Of a stretch of DNA of 19,303 bases, positions 1 to 8,175 are shown one piece after another. The stretch comes from Clostridiales bacterium (GTDB lineage Bacteria > Bacillota_E > Sulfobacillia > Sulfobacillales > JAIMBI01): the NCBI GenBank assembly GCA_027318915.1, contig DAHVOH010000063.1, forward strand, positions 1-19,303, read 5' to 3'. The notes under the pieces were generated by a model, which was given only the letters and a program-made list of their open reading frames with translations, was not told the DNA's origin and ran no database searches. Position 1 is the stretch's first letter. Every line of letters starts with the position of its first letter. Position numbers and translations under genes: made by a program.

Positions 1-99
1 CGCGTAATAGATTTCCGGCGTCACCACCACTGAAGCTGGATCACCCCAAGAAACGGCGTACACATCCGACTGGTTCCAGCCATTCTCGCTGTTGCCTAA
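1..99 (-). pseudogene. Unassigned open-ended coding fragment at the window edge
   Basis: On the minus strand a reading frame of 33 codons stays open from a TAA at 102-100 down to base 1 and runs off the window. Its residues include NSENGWNQSDVYAVSWGD and VVVTPEIYYA, an ordinary-looking protein composition, unlike the Arg/Pro/Gly-rich shadow frames nearby. There is no start codon with a ribosome binding site near its beginning; the only in-frame alternative is an internal GTG. It is therefore either the downstream part of a gene whose 5' end is gone, or a chance frame. I do not recognise the family. It lies downstream of the transglutaminase-like gene on the same strand. Confidence 0.3.
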
Positions 100-151
100 T
101 TATCATCCCACGCAGTCTCGGAGCAACCGTGGCGCACCACCCGCCGGCATC

Positions 152-1276
152 CTATCCCACATCGAGTGTGAAGGAGGACGGCGGCCCGCTGCGCTCCTGG
201 TCGTTGACGGCGGCCACCCGCACCCGGTTTGATCCCCGATGCAGCCGGAGGCGTAGATGATGGCGGCGGGTGCGACCGATGTGTCCGTCAACCTCCACGC
301 GATAGTGGTCAAACCAGGGCATGGCGCATCGGAGTTGGATGCGGAGACGATCGGGCGCTTCGGGCACCAACATCAAGTCGACGCCGTTAACGGGCGCGTA
401 AAGGGCGTGGCGGTCAGTGGTGCAGTGATAGACGACCGCTGACCGCTGGAAGACGGCCGGGGGGGTGTCGCCCGGGTCATGGAGCAGCAGCGTGGGGACG
501 GCCCGTCTCGGCAGGCCGGAGAGATCGGCCGCAGGCGCAAACGTGAGGCGACGGTAATAACCCAGCCAATGCCGGAGGAAACTCTCGAAATCGCTCCGCT
601 CGGGGAGCGACGCCCACACCTCGTCCCGCTCAAAACCGTCGGGGACGTCGATGCGGTCGTAGATCTGATTGTCCTGCGCGTCCATCGGCGTGTACGATTC
701 GGCCAAGGCTGCGCGGCGGGAATCCACGATGTCCTCGAAGTGGCCGGCCACCACACGGTCATGCACGTCCAGCGCCGACAACACCATGCCGGCTCGGCTC
801 TGATACCAGCGGTCAAACTGGGGATCCAGCACGACCCACTTGCCCCACCGGTTGCACCACGCTTCGACGACCACGTGGCCCTGTCCCAATCCGGCTTCAG
901 AAGTGGCTCGCAACAGTCCCACCACCCGACTCGGGATGGCCCAGGCCGTGAGCAGGTGGTGCAGCATCCAGGCAAACTCCACGCAGCGATAGGTGATGTG
1001 TCCCGACCGGGCGCCTTCGAGCAGGTGGAAAGCATCCCGGCTCTCGGCCTCCACCCAGCCTTGATGCGCCGAGAGGCCATGCACGAAGTGCATCACGTGG
1101 AGGATTTGCTCCCATTCGCCCCGTGTTGCGAAGTCGGCCTCGAAACCGCTGGATGCCCGCAGAGCGGCTCGGCGATCTGGCTGAAGCGGCCAATCCCGGG
1201 CCTGAAATCCGGCCGGATGCGGGGTGTGATGCCAATCCAAAAGGCGCCAGCGATAACGGCGGTTCGGGGTGGACAA
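152..1276 (-). CDS. Transglutaminase-like domain protein
   Basis: A 374-residue protein of the transglutaminase-like (papain-fold) superfamily. The catalytic triad is visible: Cys98 in YRCVEFAWMLHHLL, His134 in GQGHVVVEAW, and Asp151 in WVVLDPQFD. These spacings are usual for bacterial members, which act as proteases or amidases more often than as cross-linkers. After about residue 255 comes a separate C-terminal part rich in beta-prone sequence, ending in a segment (HRVEVDGHIGR-like to the C terminus) that could be a small beta-sandwich. No signal peptide or membrane segment is evident, so it is probably cytoplasmic. The start is TTG, chosen because AAAGGAG lies 10 bases upstream. It is the last gene of a minus-strand cluster, 42 bases after an MFS transporter gene. 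Substrate unknown; the fold assignment is secure. Confidence 0.85.
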   Translation of the reverse strand: MSTPNRRYRWRLLDWHHTPHPAGFQARDWPLQPDRRAALRASSGFEADFATRGEWEQILHVMHFVHGLSAHQGWVEAESRDAFHLLEGARSGHITYRCVEFAWMLHHLLTAWAIPSRVVGLLRATSEAGLGQGHVVVEAWCNRWGKWVVLDPQFDRWYQSRAGMVLSALDVHDRVVAGHFEDIVDSRRAALAESYTPMDAQDNQIYDRIDVPDGFERDEVWASLPERSDFESFLRHWLGYYRRLTFAPAADLSGLPRRAVPTLLLHDPGDTPPAVFQRSAVVYHCTTDRHALYAPVNGVDLMLVPEAPDRLRIQLRCAMPWFDHYRVEVDGHIGRTRRHHLRLRLHRGSNRVRVAAVNDQERSGPPSSFTLDVG

Positions 1277-1318
1277 GACAGGTGGTCTCCTTTCGACAGC
1301 GAGCTTACGCGACTGGGC

Positions 1319-2554
1319 TCACAGAGACGTCGTACGAACGTTTCCCGCGGCCGCCACGTCAGCCGGTACGGTGGCATACACTCCCACGGCCAGAGCGATG
1401 CCGGTGACGGCGGAGAGGGTCCAGGCCCACCAGAGGGGCAGCACATGCAGCAGCACGCCCGCGGCGAGCGTGCCCAGCGGATTGGCCAGGGCGGTCAGTG
1501 TCATCAAGAGCCCAAACGCGCGGCCGCGCACGGATTCGGGCACCAAGCGCTGGATCAGGGTGAGCAGTAGCGCGTTGGCAATGCCGTTGGCGATGCCGGA
1601 GCCGAATAGGACGGCGGCCGCCAGCACTGGTGTGGCCGCCACGGTGAAGAGACCCACCAACAATCCTTGGGCACCGAACATGAGGGCGGTGGAGACGCGG
1701 ATAGGCCGGCGGCTCAGCGAGCCGGCCAGCAAGCTGCCGAGGACCAGCCCCCCGGCCCACCCCGCGTCGACGAGGCCGTACCAGAGTGCGGTGGCATGCA
1801 GCTGATGGCGAATCCAGAACGGCAGCATGGTGAACGCGGCCATATACGCGAAGTTGGCGAGCAAGATGAGCGGCATGAGGGTCAAGATGGCGGGCAGGCC
1901 CTGGAGCGCCTGCCAGCCGGTCCGAAGCTGGGGCAGCAGGCCACCGCTCCCGTCGGCGCGGCCGTGCGCCAGCGCACGGGGCCGCGCGGCCACGGTCCGC
2001 ATCATCAGAGCGATGGCCAGGGCGGACAGCCAGAAGGAGCCCATGTCGAGCCCAAACACGACGCGAACGCCAATGGCCACCACGGCGGCCCCGCCCACCG
2101 CCGAACCGACGGCGCTGGCCAGCTGCGAGGTCAAGGAGTACACTCCGTTGGCCGCCGGCAGGTCTTTGTCCGCCACCAGGCGGGGAACCAGAACGCCCTC
2201 GGCGGGACCAAACAGTGCGGCGCCGAGGCTGTTGATGCCGAGCAGCGCGATGACCACGACCACGAGGCTTCCGGGAATGGTCAGGGCGGCGATGCCGAGG
2301 GCCACAGCCAGTCCCCGTGCGGCGTCCGTGACCAGCATCAGCCATCGTGGATCGCGGCGATCCACCACCACGCCGCCGCCTACCGCCAGCATGGACGGAA
2401 CCACCATGGCCAAGCCCGCGATGGACAGCAGAAAGGGCGAGCGGAGTTGGATTTCCCACAGCCCCATGATGAGGAAGACGGCATTGCCCAACTGGGACAA
2501 CAGCTGTCCGATCCAGAGCCATCGAAATCCCTCGTACCGTATTAAGACGCCCAT
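1319..2554 (-). CDS. MFS transporter, DHA3-like exporter family (second tandem copy)
   Basis: A 411-residue integral membrane protein with the alternating hydrophobic segments of a 12-helix major facilitator. The cytoplasmic motif after helix 2 is seen as VDRRDPRWLMLVTD. The segment GPAEGVLVPRLV followed by LPAANGVYSLTSQ is typical of the DHA3 branch (macrolide, enterobactin and other exporters). The ATG at 2554 is preferred to upstream starts because AGAAGGAG lies just before it and because it aligns with the start of the neighbouring paralogue. By my hand count the two proteins share 51 of 68 residues over the N-terminal region, so they come from a duplication. The gene sits 53 bases after the first copy and 42 bases before the transglutaminase-like gene, probably in one transcript. 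The exported compound cannot be read from the sequence. Confidence 0.9.
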   Translation of the reverse strand: MGVLIRYEGFRWLWIGQLLSQLGNAVFLIMGLWEIQLRSPFLLSIAGLAMVVPSMLAVGGGVVVDRRDPRWLMLVTDAARGLAVALGIAALTIPGSLVVVVIALLGINSLGAALFGPAEGVLVPRLVADKDLPAANGVYSLTSQLASAVGSAVGGAAVVAIGVRVVFGLDMGSFWLSALAIALMMRTVAARPRALAHGRADGSGGLLPQLRTGWQALQGLPAILTLMPLILLANFAYMAAFTMLPFWIRHQLHATALWYGLVDAGWAGGLVLGSLLAGSLSRRPIRVSTALMFGAQGLLVGLFTVAATPVLAAAVLFGSGIANGIANALLLTLIQRLVPESVRGRAFGLLMTLTALANPLGTLAAGVLLHVLPLWWAWTLSAVTGIALAVGVYATVPADVAAAGNVRTTSL

Positions 2555-2607
2555 CGCCAGCTCCTTCTCCCGCCCGCTCGCCATGCCGGCGTCGGGGCCG
2601 GATTTCC

Positions 2608-3855
2608 TCAGCGATCCGTGGTGGCCAAAGGGGGCGCCGCGACCTGTTGAGCGGTCACGTCCCGCGGCAAAATCCGTCCCGCCAGCGCCGCCAGGGTTAT
2701 ACCGCCCAGGCCGCCGAGCGTCCACGACCACCAGAGGGGGATCCAATGCAGGGTGAGCCCCGCCAGCAACGACCCGAGCGGGGTCACCAGGGCCAAGAGG
2801 GAAATCAGCAGGCCGAAGGCGCGGCCGCGAATGGCCTCGGGAATGAGGCGCTGCAGGAGCGTGAAGAGATTCGCGTTCATCACCCCGTTGGCGATCCCCG
2901 CGACCAGCAGGACGCCCCCGGCCGCGACCGGATTGCGGAGTCCGGCGAAGGCCAGCGTGCTGAGGCCGACGACGAGAGACATGCCTTGAATCACGGTCCG
3001 CATCGCCCAGGGTTGAAACCGTCCGACCAATAGGCTTCCGGTCACGAGCCCGGCGGCCCAGGCTCCGTCAATGAGTCCAAACCCGAGGGCCCGGGTGTGC
3101 AGCAGATGGCGGCTCCAATAGGGCAGCATGGTGAAGGCGGCCGCGAAGGCGAAGTTGTTGACCAGAACCACCGGCAGCAGGCGCACCAGCCAGGGCAGCT
3201 CGCGAAGGCCACGCCAGCCTTCTCGGAGACTGGCCCGCAGGCCCTTCCCAGCGGGGACCGATCCCTCCGCCGGCGGTGGCCGGTGGGCGGGCACGAGCCG
3301 CATCATGAGACCAATCGCCAACGCCGAAACCCAGAAGGAGCCGAGGTCGAAGCCAAACACCACCCGGATGCCGATGGCGGCGACGGCCGCGCCGCCCAGC
3401 GCCGAGCCCACGGCGCCCGATATCTGAGACGTCAGGGAGTACACCCCGTTGGCGCTGGGCAGGTCACGGTCGTGAACCAGCCCGGGCAGCACCACTTGCT
3501 CCGCGGGGCCGAACAGTGACGCACCGAGGCTGTTCAACCCCAGCAGGACGATGATGACGATGGGGAGCGCACCGGGGACGGCGAGCGCCACCAGGCCGAG
3601 CCCCACCGCGCCCCCGCGCAGGAAGTCGGTCCAGAGCATCAGGCGGCGCGGATCATGGCGGTCCACCAGCGCGCCGCCCACCACGGCCAGCGCGTTGGGA
3701 ACCGTCATCGCCAAGCCGGCCACGGCCAATAGCCACGGGGAGCGCAACTGCAATTCCCAGAGACCCATAATGAGGAACACAGCGTTGCCCATCTGCGAAA
3801 GCATTTGACCCGCCCAGAGCGATCGAAATGCCGGATATGTCGCCAGCAGGCGCAC
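2608..3855 (-). CDS. MFS transporter, DHA3-like exporter family (first tandem copy)
   Basis: A 415-residue, roughly 12-helix major facilitator, first gene of the minus-strand cluster. Family marks are the motif VDRHDPRRLMLWTD after helix 2 and GPAEQVVLPGLV with LPSANGVYSLTSQ in the middle of the first half. An ATG 36 bases further upstream (3891) is possible but has no close ribosome binding site. The GTG at 3855 has GGGAGGG just upstream and gives an N terminus (VRLLATYPAFRSLW) that aligns without gaps to the paralogue's (MGVLIRYEGFRWLW), so I chose it. The two copies have about the same length and similar sequence throughout. They could export different substrates, or work as a pair as some duplicated transporters do; the sequence does not decide. 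Confidence 0.9.
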   Translation of the reverse strand: MRLLATYPAFRSLWAGQMLSQMGNAVFLIMGLWELQLRSPWLLAVAGLAMTVPNALAVVGGALVDRHDPRRLMLWTDFLRGGAVGLGLVALAVPGALPIVIIVLLGLNSLGASLFGPAEQVVLPGLVHDRDLPSANGVYSLTSQISGAVGSALGGAAVAAIGIRVVFGFDLGSFWVSALAIGLMMRLVPAHRPPPAEGSVPAGKGLRASLREGWRGLRELPWLVRLLPVVLVNNFAFAAAFTMLPYWSRHLLHTRALGFGLIDGAWAAGLVTGSLLVGRFQPWAMRTVIQGMSLVVGLSTLAFAGLRNPVAAGGVLLVAGIANGVMNANLFTLLQRLIPEAIRGRAFGLLISLLALVTPLGSLLAGLTLHWIPLWWSWTLGGLGGITLAALAGRILPRDVTAQQVAAPPLATTDR

Positions 3856-3919
3856 GCGATCCCTCCCGATCTTGAGATTATCGACCGGCATGCAAAAACG
3901 TCAACTGATCTCCGGTCCA

Positions 3920-3950
3920 ATATTAAGTGGTCTCTAGTAGATGTTGTCTA
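3920..3950 (-). promoter_or_regulatory. Probable promoter of the MFS-MFS-transglutaminase cluster
   Basis: On the minus strand TAGACA (3950-3945, 5/6 to the -35 consensus) is followed after 18 bases by TTAATA (3926-3921), overlapping TAATAT. The region is much richer in A and T than its surroundings and lies 65 bases ahead of the chosen GTG start. Confidence 0.4.
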
Positions 3951-4217
3951 ATTAATGTCAGATGGGCCATCCGAAATGCGGTGGGCGCGCAACGGCAGTG
4001 ACGGGCGGAGGAGTGACATCCGGGGTTGTCCGGGACGGCCGGGTGTGGGCGAAGAAACGAGAACGTCCGCATGGTGTCGTTGGCCACTCAGCACCAACGT
4101 CGATTGCACGGCACCTGAATTCAGAGCTGGAGTCGAAACGAGAAGGACGACGCTGCGGCGCGCGCCGGATGGGGGAGCCGTCGACCGTCCCTGGTTTCGG
4201 CGGCGGGAGCGGCATGG
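3951..4217. other. Stretch with no recognisable gene
   Basis: Between the MFS promoter and the first recognisable residues of the substrate-binding protein I see no credible coding frame on either strand: the open frames are Arg/Pro/Gly-rich and have no ribosome binding sites. No tRNA, terminator hairpin or transposase motif is visible. In the frame of the downstream gene a TGA occurs at 4116-4118, so the missing N-terminal half of that gene is not encoded here. The most likely reading is sequence brought in by the rearrangement that removed the 5' part of the substrate-binding-protein gene. Confidence 0.45.
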
Positions 4218-4235
4218 GTCCCTGGAGCCGACAAT

Positions 4236-5177
4236 GTGTTTGTGGGGCTGCGCAAGGGCGACTATGCGACGGCCAGCTTGCCGTCGTCGCTGGTCGGCGC
4301 GGCGAAAGAGCTGAAGGGCTACGCCGTTCGGGTTCGCCCCTATGAGTACAGCTTTGACATGATTCAGCCCAATTTCTGGCCCAATGCCGCCGGCATCGGA
4401 GGGCTGTTCAATCGGTTGTACTTCCGGGAAGCGATGCAGATGGGCATCAACCAGTCGGCCATCATCAAGACCTTCTATCACGGCTATGCGGCATACGAGT
4501 GCACCGCGGCCGCCCCGGCGCCCAAGAACCGGATTTACGACGCCGGCACCTGTCATGTGTTTGCCAACTACAATCCCGCCCGGGGGCGCGCCCTGCTGGA
4601 GGCGCACGGGTGGAAGCTGGTCAACGGGGTAATGCAGCGCGGCGGCGTCAAGCTGGCGTTCACGATGCCGTATCAGTCGGGGTCCAATACCGATACCCAC
4701 ATTGCCGAATACCTGAAGTCGACCTGGGCCAAGGAAGGCATCGACGTGACGTTGGAACCGGTGCCGTTCGCTCAGCTCATCACCTTGGTCACGACGCCGT
4801 CGGATCGCGGCAAATGGACATTGGTGTGGTGGGGCGGCGGATGGACACAGGGCGAAGGATATCCGGATCTAAGTCTGTACAAGTGCGATAGCGCCAATGA
4901 CTTCGGCGGCTACTGCAGTCAGACGCTGGACCACCTCATCACGCAGGTTTACGCGCCCGGCACCCCGGCTCAGGCTCAGCGGCATCTGTATGCCTACGAG
5001 ATGTACGTGGCTCAAAATCTCCCCGTGTTGTTCATGCCCGACTACATTGGGAGCGGCATCAGCCCGGCGCCGTACCAGGTGGTCAAGACGTGGCTCCACG
5101 GCTGGGCCAAATGGCATCTGCCGGTCTACGGCGGGTCCGAGCCGTGGCGCTGGACCACCAGCCCGGCCGTCAACTGA
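4236..5177 (+). CDS. ABC transporter substrate-binding protein, family 5 (oligopeptide type), N-terminally truncated
   Basis: The frame encodes about 313 residues that look like the C-terminal half of a family 5 solute-binding protein, the extracytoplasmic receptor of peptide or nickel ABC importers. Family traits are NRLYFREAMQMGINQ (the usual helix of charged and hydrophobic residues with R-A-M), YNPARGRALLEAHGW (normally the KAKELLAEAGW region), WGGGWTQGEGYPD, and the final AQNLPVLFMPDY. Family members are usually 500-600 residues with a lipoprotein or Sec signal; here signal peptide, lipobox and roughly the first 230 residues are absent. Reading upstream in frame gives non-homologous sequence until a TGA at 4116. 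The GTG at 4236 is only nominal and has no ribosome binding site. No permease or ATPase gene lies beside it. Probably a non-functional remnant, though the remaining frame is intact. Confidence 0.75.
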   Translation: MFVGLRKGDYATASLPSSLVGAAKELKGYAVRVRPYEYSFDMIQPNFWPNAAGIGGLFNRLYFREAMQMGINQSAIIKTFYHGYAAYECTAAAPAPKNRIYDAGTCHVFANYNPARGRALLEAHGWKLVNGVMQRGGVKLAFTMPYQSGSNTDTHIAEYLKSTWAKEGIDVTLEPVPFAQLITLVTTPSDRGKWTLVWWGGGWTQGEGYPDLSLYKCDSANDFGGYCSQTLDHLITQVYAPGTPAQAQRHLYAYEMYVAQNLPVLFMPDYIGSGISPAPYQVVKTWLHGWAKWHLPVYGGSEPWRWTTSPAVN

Positions 5178-5185
5178 GTTCCGAG

Positions 5186-5214
5186 GGGGCGGCGGGCCGT
5201 GCGGACGCCGCCCC
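5186..5214 (+). terminator. Hairpin downstream of the substrate-binding-protein fragment
   Basis: GGGGCGGCG (5186-5194) pairs perfectly with CGCCGCCCC (5206-5214) around an 11-base loop, beginning 8 bases after the stop codon. There is no T tract. It is the first of two consecutive hairpins. Confidence 0.4.
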
Positions 5215-5221
5215 TGATGCG

Positions 5222-5253
5222 GGGCCGCCGCCGCTTTAGGCGGCGGCCCTTCT
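5222..5253 (+). terminator. Probable intrinsic terminator
   Basis: An 11-bp perfect stem, GGGCCGCCGCC (5222-5232) with GGCGGCGGCCC (5239-5249), closes a 6-base loop GCTTTA and is followed by TTCT. It probably ends transcription of the substrate-binding-protein gene and insulates the methyltransferase gene 200 bases on. Confidence 0.6.
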
Positions 5254-5450
5254 GTGCGACCCCCGCACCGGTCATAATGGGGACGGACGGATCGACCGGG
5301 TGCGCGCAGCGCCGGCGCGAGCCGGGGTTCGAGTGTCCCGAGACGTTCGGCCACGATCGCCCCGGTCGGGACGGGACGTCCGGGCCGCCCGGATATGAAG
5401 CCACAGAGCGACGCCGCGACCGGGCACGTTGGGCGAAGCAGGAGGCATCG

Positions 5451-6056
5451 GTGGACAGTTCGGTCAATCACCCGGTATTCAGCCGCCTGTACCTGTGGAC
5501 GGAAGGCGTCTTGGAGGCGGCGGTCGGAGAGGCCCGCCGGGCTCAGAACGTTCAGGCGTCGGGTCGCACACTCATTGTGGGGGCCGGCACGGGCCTGGAC
5601 GTGGCCGCTCTGAACCGGGAGGTCACCGACGTCTGGCTGCTGGAACCGGATCCCACTATGCGGCGCGCCTTGAGGGCGCGCCACCCCGAGGCCTCCATCC
5701 TGGACTGCCCGGCCGAGGCCATCGCGGCGTCGGACGCGTCGTTCGATACCGTCCTGTCCACGCTGGTGCTGTGCAGCGTGCGGGACCTGGACGCAGCACT
5801 GCGGGAAGTGGCCCGCGTCCTCAAGCCTGACGGGCAGTTTCTCTTTTTGGAGCATGTGCGCAACCCCTCGCCAATGGGAGGGATAGCGCAACGCGCGGTG
5901 GAGCCGGCCTGGAAGCGGGTGGGCGGCGGCTGCCATCTCACGCGGGACGTGGTGCTCGCATTGGAACGCTCACCGCTTGAGGTCATCTCGGTGGAGGCGG
6001 TGCGCTCCGGCCTGCTCCTGCCCATCATCCGCGGCCGGGCGGTGCGGCGTGGCTGA
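5451..6056 (+). CDS. Class I SAM-dependent methyltransferase
   Basis: A 201-residue Rossmann-fold methyltransferase of the Methyltransf_11 type. Motif I for S-adenosylmethionine is LIVGAGTGLD at residues 41-50; the acidic end of strand 2 is LLEPD (63-67); motif post-II/IV is FDTVLSTLVLCSV (98-110); and LREVARVLKPDGQFLFLEH follows (117-135). The later pattern LEHVRNPS...QRAVEPAWKRVGGGCHLTRD resembles the METTL7/thiol-methyltransferase branch, so a small-molecule thiol is one possible acceptor; this is inference. The frame is open further upstream, but GTG at 5451 is preceded by GCAGGAGG, and homology starts there. A CATAAT at 5273-5278 could be a -10 element, without a clear -35. The gene stands alone, converging on the S9 peptidase gene with a 7-base gap. 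Confidence 0.85.
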   Translation: MDSSVNHPVFSRLYLWTEGVLEAAVGEARRAQNVQASGRTLIVGAGTGLDVAALNREVTDVWLLEPDPTMRRALRARHPEASILDCPAEAIAASDASFDTVLSTLVLCSVRDLDAALREVARVLKPDGQFLFLEHVRNPSPMGGIAQRAVEPAWKRVGGGCHLTRDVVLALERSPLEVISVEAVRSGLLLPIIRGRAVRRG

Positions 6057-6063
6057 GTGATCC

Positions 6064-8016
6064 CTACACGTCGGAGCCGGCGCCCTCTTCCGCCCCGGGG
6101 CGCGTGTCCTGCAGATAGTGCCGGAACCAGGCCAGTATGCGGGCGTGGGCGTCTATTCGCGTGGCGAGTCGGCCCCCGGACAAGAACCCGTGCGACTCGG
6201 CCGGGTAGCGCACCCACTCGACCGGCTTTTTCTGCCAGCGCAGCGCGACAAAGAGCATCTCCGCCTCAAGGGGGTTGCAGGTGCCGTCGTCTTCGCCGTG
6301 GAGAATCAGGATCGGCGCCTCGATGCGGTCGGCGAGGGTGATGGGGGAATGCTCGCGATAATAGGCGGGAATCTCCCAGGGAACGCCTTCCATGTCGGTG
6401 GTGAGCGATTCCCAGTGGTCATCGCCGTAGGCGAGGGTGGCGAGATGCGAGATCGTGGAGAGGGTCACCGCCGCCTGCATGGCTCGGGGGTAGTGCGTCA
6501 CCATCCAGTTGGTGAGAAATCCTCCGTAGCTGCCGCCGTACACGCCGACGCGGCCGGACGCCGCCTCGCCGTCTGCCGTCAGCCGATCTATCAGAGCCGC
6601 CACGTCCTCTCCCTCTTTGGGGCCCCAATCGGCATGGATCAAATCGGCGAAGGCCTGCCCGTATCCGGCGCTGCCGCGGAAATTGGGGGCGGCCACGTTG
6701 AACCCGTGGCTGGTCAGAAGGGCGGTCGTCCAGTTGAAATAGGGGCCAACCGCGCCGTGCGGACCCCCATGCAGCTGGATGAGGGTGGGCCGGGGCGACT
6801 TGGCTCCCCGCGGGCGCCAGAGCCATCCCTCCACCGGGCCGTCGACGCTGGGCCATGTCAGGAGACGAGGCGGAGCGGACCTCTGCCGCTCGCCGAGCCA
6901 GGGATTGAGGTCGGTGAGGGGACGCAAGGCACCCGTCCTCAGGTCAACCCGGCACACCTCCGCCGGTCGGTCGGCAAACTGACCCAAGGTGGCGGCCTCG
7001 GTCCCGTCCGCCGTTACGCTCGGGATCCCCACATCCTGCGCCACGAGGAGGGATTCGCCGGCGAGCGACGTGGCCATCCAGGACGGCCGCCCGCCCAGAT
7101 TGGCGAGCCAAAGCCACCGGCCGTCCGGAAGTTCCTGCGCCGCGGCGCCCCGGGCGCCGGGCACCATGCCTTGGATGGCGCCCCGATCCAGCTCGTGGGT
7201 GAGGCAACGGGGCGCTTCGCCGGCATCCGCCCGCACATGCATCAGGTGATAGTCGCGGGTGGAACTGGTCCAGTCCGCATGATTGTGAAAGAAGGTGAGG
7301 TGGCGGCCGTCCCGGGACCAGGACGGCATCAGGGCGACGCCGTCGGATTCTGTGAGGCGGCGCCACCCGTCATGTTCCCAGTCGACGACATACACGTCAA
7401 ACACCCATTCCAGATCCCAGTCGGGGCGTCGGGTGGTCACCAGCGCGATCTCCCGACCATCCGGCGACCAGGCCGGATGGAGATGATGCCAGCCCCGATC
7501 ACCGAGACGCCTCAGTTCGCCGGTGAAGGCGTCCACCACAGAAACGCCCCAGCATCGGTCGCCCAGGAATCCCGTGGCGTTCAGGTCCGACCGGAGTCGA
7601 CGGACGACGCGGGGGGCCAACGGATCGGGCGCCGGCTCCAGGATCTCCAGCAGCAGATGCCGGCCATCGGGTGCCCAGACCGGTCGGCGGGCGGACCCGC
7701 GAATCCGGGCTACCGTGTGCGGGGGCTCGCCGGGGTTGTCGATGCGCTGCAGCCACACCTCGTCGTCCGCGGGCGCCAGGAAGGCCAGATGAGCGCCCTG
7801 CGCGTCATAGGCCAAATCGTGTGCCGCTCCCTCGTACCATGTCTTGGGACCTCCGTCGCGCTCGAGGGCCACGATACGACTGGCGGGCGCCCCGTCGCGC
7901 CGCGCGTGTTCGATATAGAGCACGCGGCGGCCGGTCGGATGCATGACCGGCGCGGAGGCTTCCACCACCTGGGCCAGATCTTCCGGTTCAAGCGGCCGCA
8001 CGGCAGGTTCGTTCAT
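6064..8016 (-). CDS. S9 family serine peptidase (prolyl oligopeptidase type, acylaminoacyl-peptidase-like)
   Basis: A 650-residue two-domain peptidase. Residues about 1-385 form the beta-propeller: repeated WAPDGRH, WSPDGRE and WSRDGRH blades (TolB/PD40 type) are visible near residues 114, 183 and 233. Residues about 390-640 form the alpha/beta hydrolase. The oxyanion region is HGGPH (416-420), the nucleophile Ser496 sits in GGSYGG, the acid is Asp577 in HGEDDGTCNP, and the base is His609 in PAESHGF. The order and spacing match S9B/S9C enzymes, which cleave short peptides in the cytoplasm. No signal peptide is seen. The ATG at 8016 was chosen for AAAGGAG 8 bases upstream, removing 19 residues from the longest frame. 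It is divergent from argS, with 159 bases between the starts. Confidence 0.92.
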   Translation of the reverse strand: MNEPAVRPLEPEDLAQVVEASAPVMHPTGRRVLYIEHARRDGAPASRIVALERDGGPKTWYEGAAHDLAYDAQGAHLAFLAPADDEVWLQRIDNPGEPPHTVARIRGSARRPVWAPDGRHLLLEILEPAPDPLAPRVVRRLRSDLNATGFLGDRCWGVSVVDAFTGELRRLGDRGWHHLHPAWSPDGREIALVTTRRPDWDLEWVFDVYVVDWEHDGWRRLTESDGVALMPSWSRDGRHLTFFHNHADWTSSTRDYHLMHVRADAGEAPRCLTHELDRGAIQGMVPGARGAAAQELPDGRWLWLANLGGRPSWMATSLAGESLLVAQDVGIPSVTADGTEAATLGQFADRPAEVCRVDLRTGALRPLTDLNPWLGERQRSAPPRLLTWPSVDGPVEGWLWRPRGAKSPRPTLIQLHGGPHGAVGPYFNWTTALLTSHGFNVAAPNFRGSAGYGQAFADLIHADWGPKEGEDVAALIDRLTADGEAASGRVGVYGGSYGGFLTNWMVTHYPRAMQAAVTLSTISHLATLAYGDDHWESLTTDMEGVPWEIPAYYREHSPITLADRIEAPILILHGEDDGTCNPLEAEMLFVALRWQKKPVEWVRYPAESHGFLSGGRLATRIDAHARILAWFRHYLQDTRPGAEEGAGSDV

Positions 8017-8140
8017 CGGAGAGGCTCCTTTCGCGGGCACGATGGCAAAGACTTCGTCGCCGGAGCGGTGCATTCCCCTCTCGCCTCTCGTGGGGAGGCT
8101 CCTGCGCCGCGGGGCGGGGCCCGGTTCGGTCGCCGCGGGG

Positions 8141-8149
8141 TGCTAGAAT
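8141..8149 (+). promoter_or_regulatory. Extended -10 promoter element of argS
   Basis: TGCTAGAAT is an extended -10 (TGn plus TAGAAT) placed 26 bases before the argS start. The -35 region is poor (GGTT-containing), as expected for an extended -10 promoter. The leader is short, so a T-box or long attenuator upstream of argS is excluded if this promoter is right. Confidence 0.5.
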
Positions 8150-8175
8150 GGGGGAAACCCACTAAAGGAGCACCT

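Noticed and set aside
479..2545. Long plus-strand open frames opposite the transglutaminase and MFS genes
   Set aside because: They are Gln/His/Gly-rich or Ser/Arg-rich antisense frames caused by high GC at third positions, without ribosome binding sites or family motifs.
6118..8175. A plus-strand frame open for about 2 kb that continues into argS and could suggest a 1305-residue fusion protein
   Set aside because: It is antisense to the S9 peptidase, whose catalytic motifs are complete. The upstream part has shadow-type composition, and argS has its own promoter element and ribosome binding site at 8141-8176.
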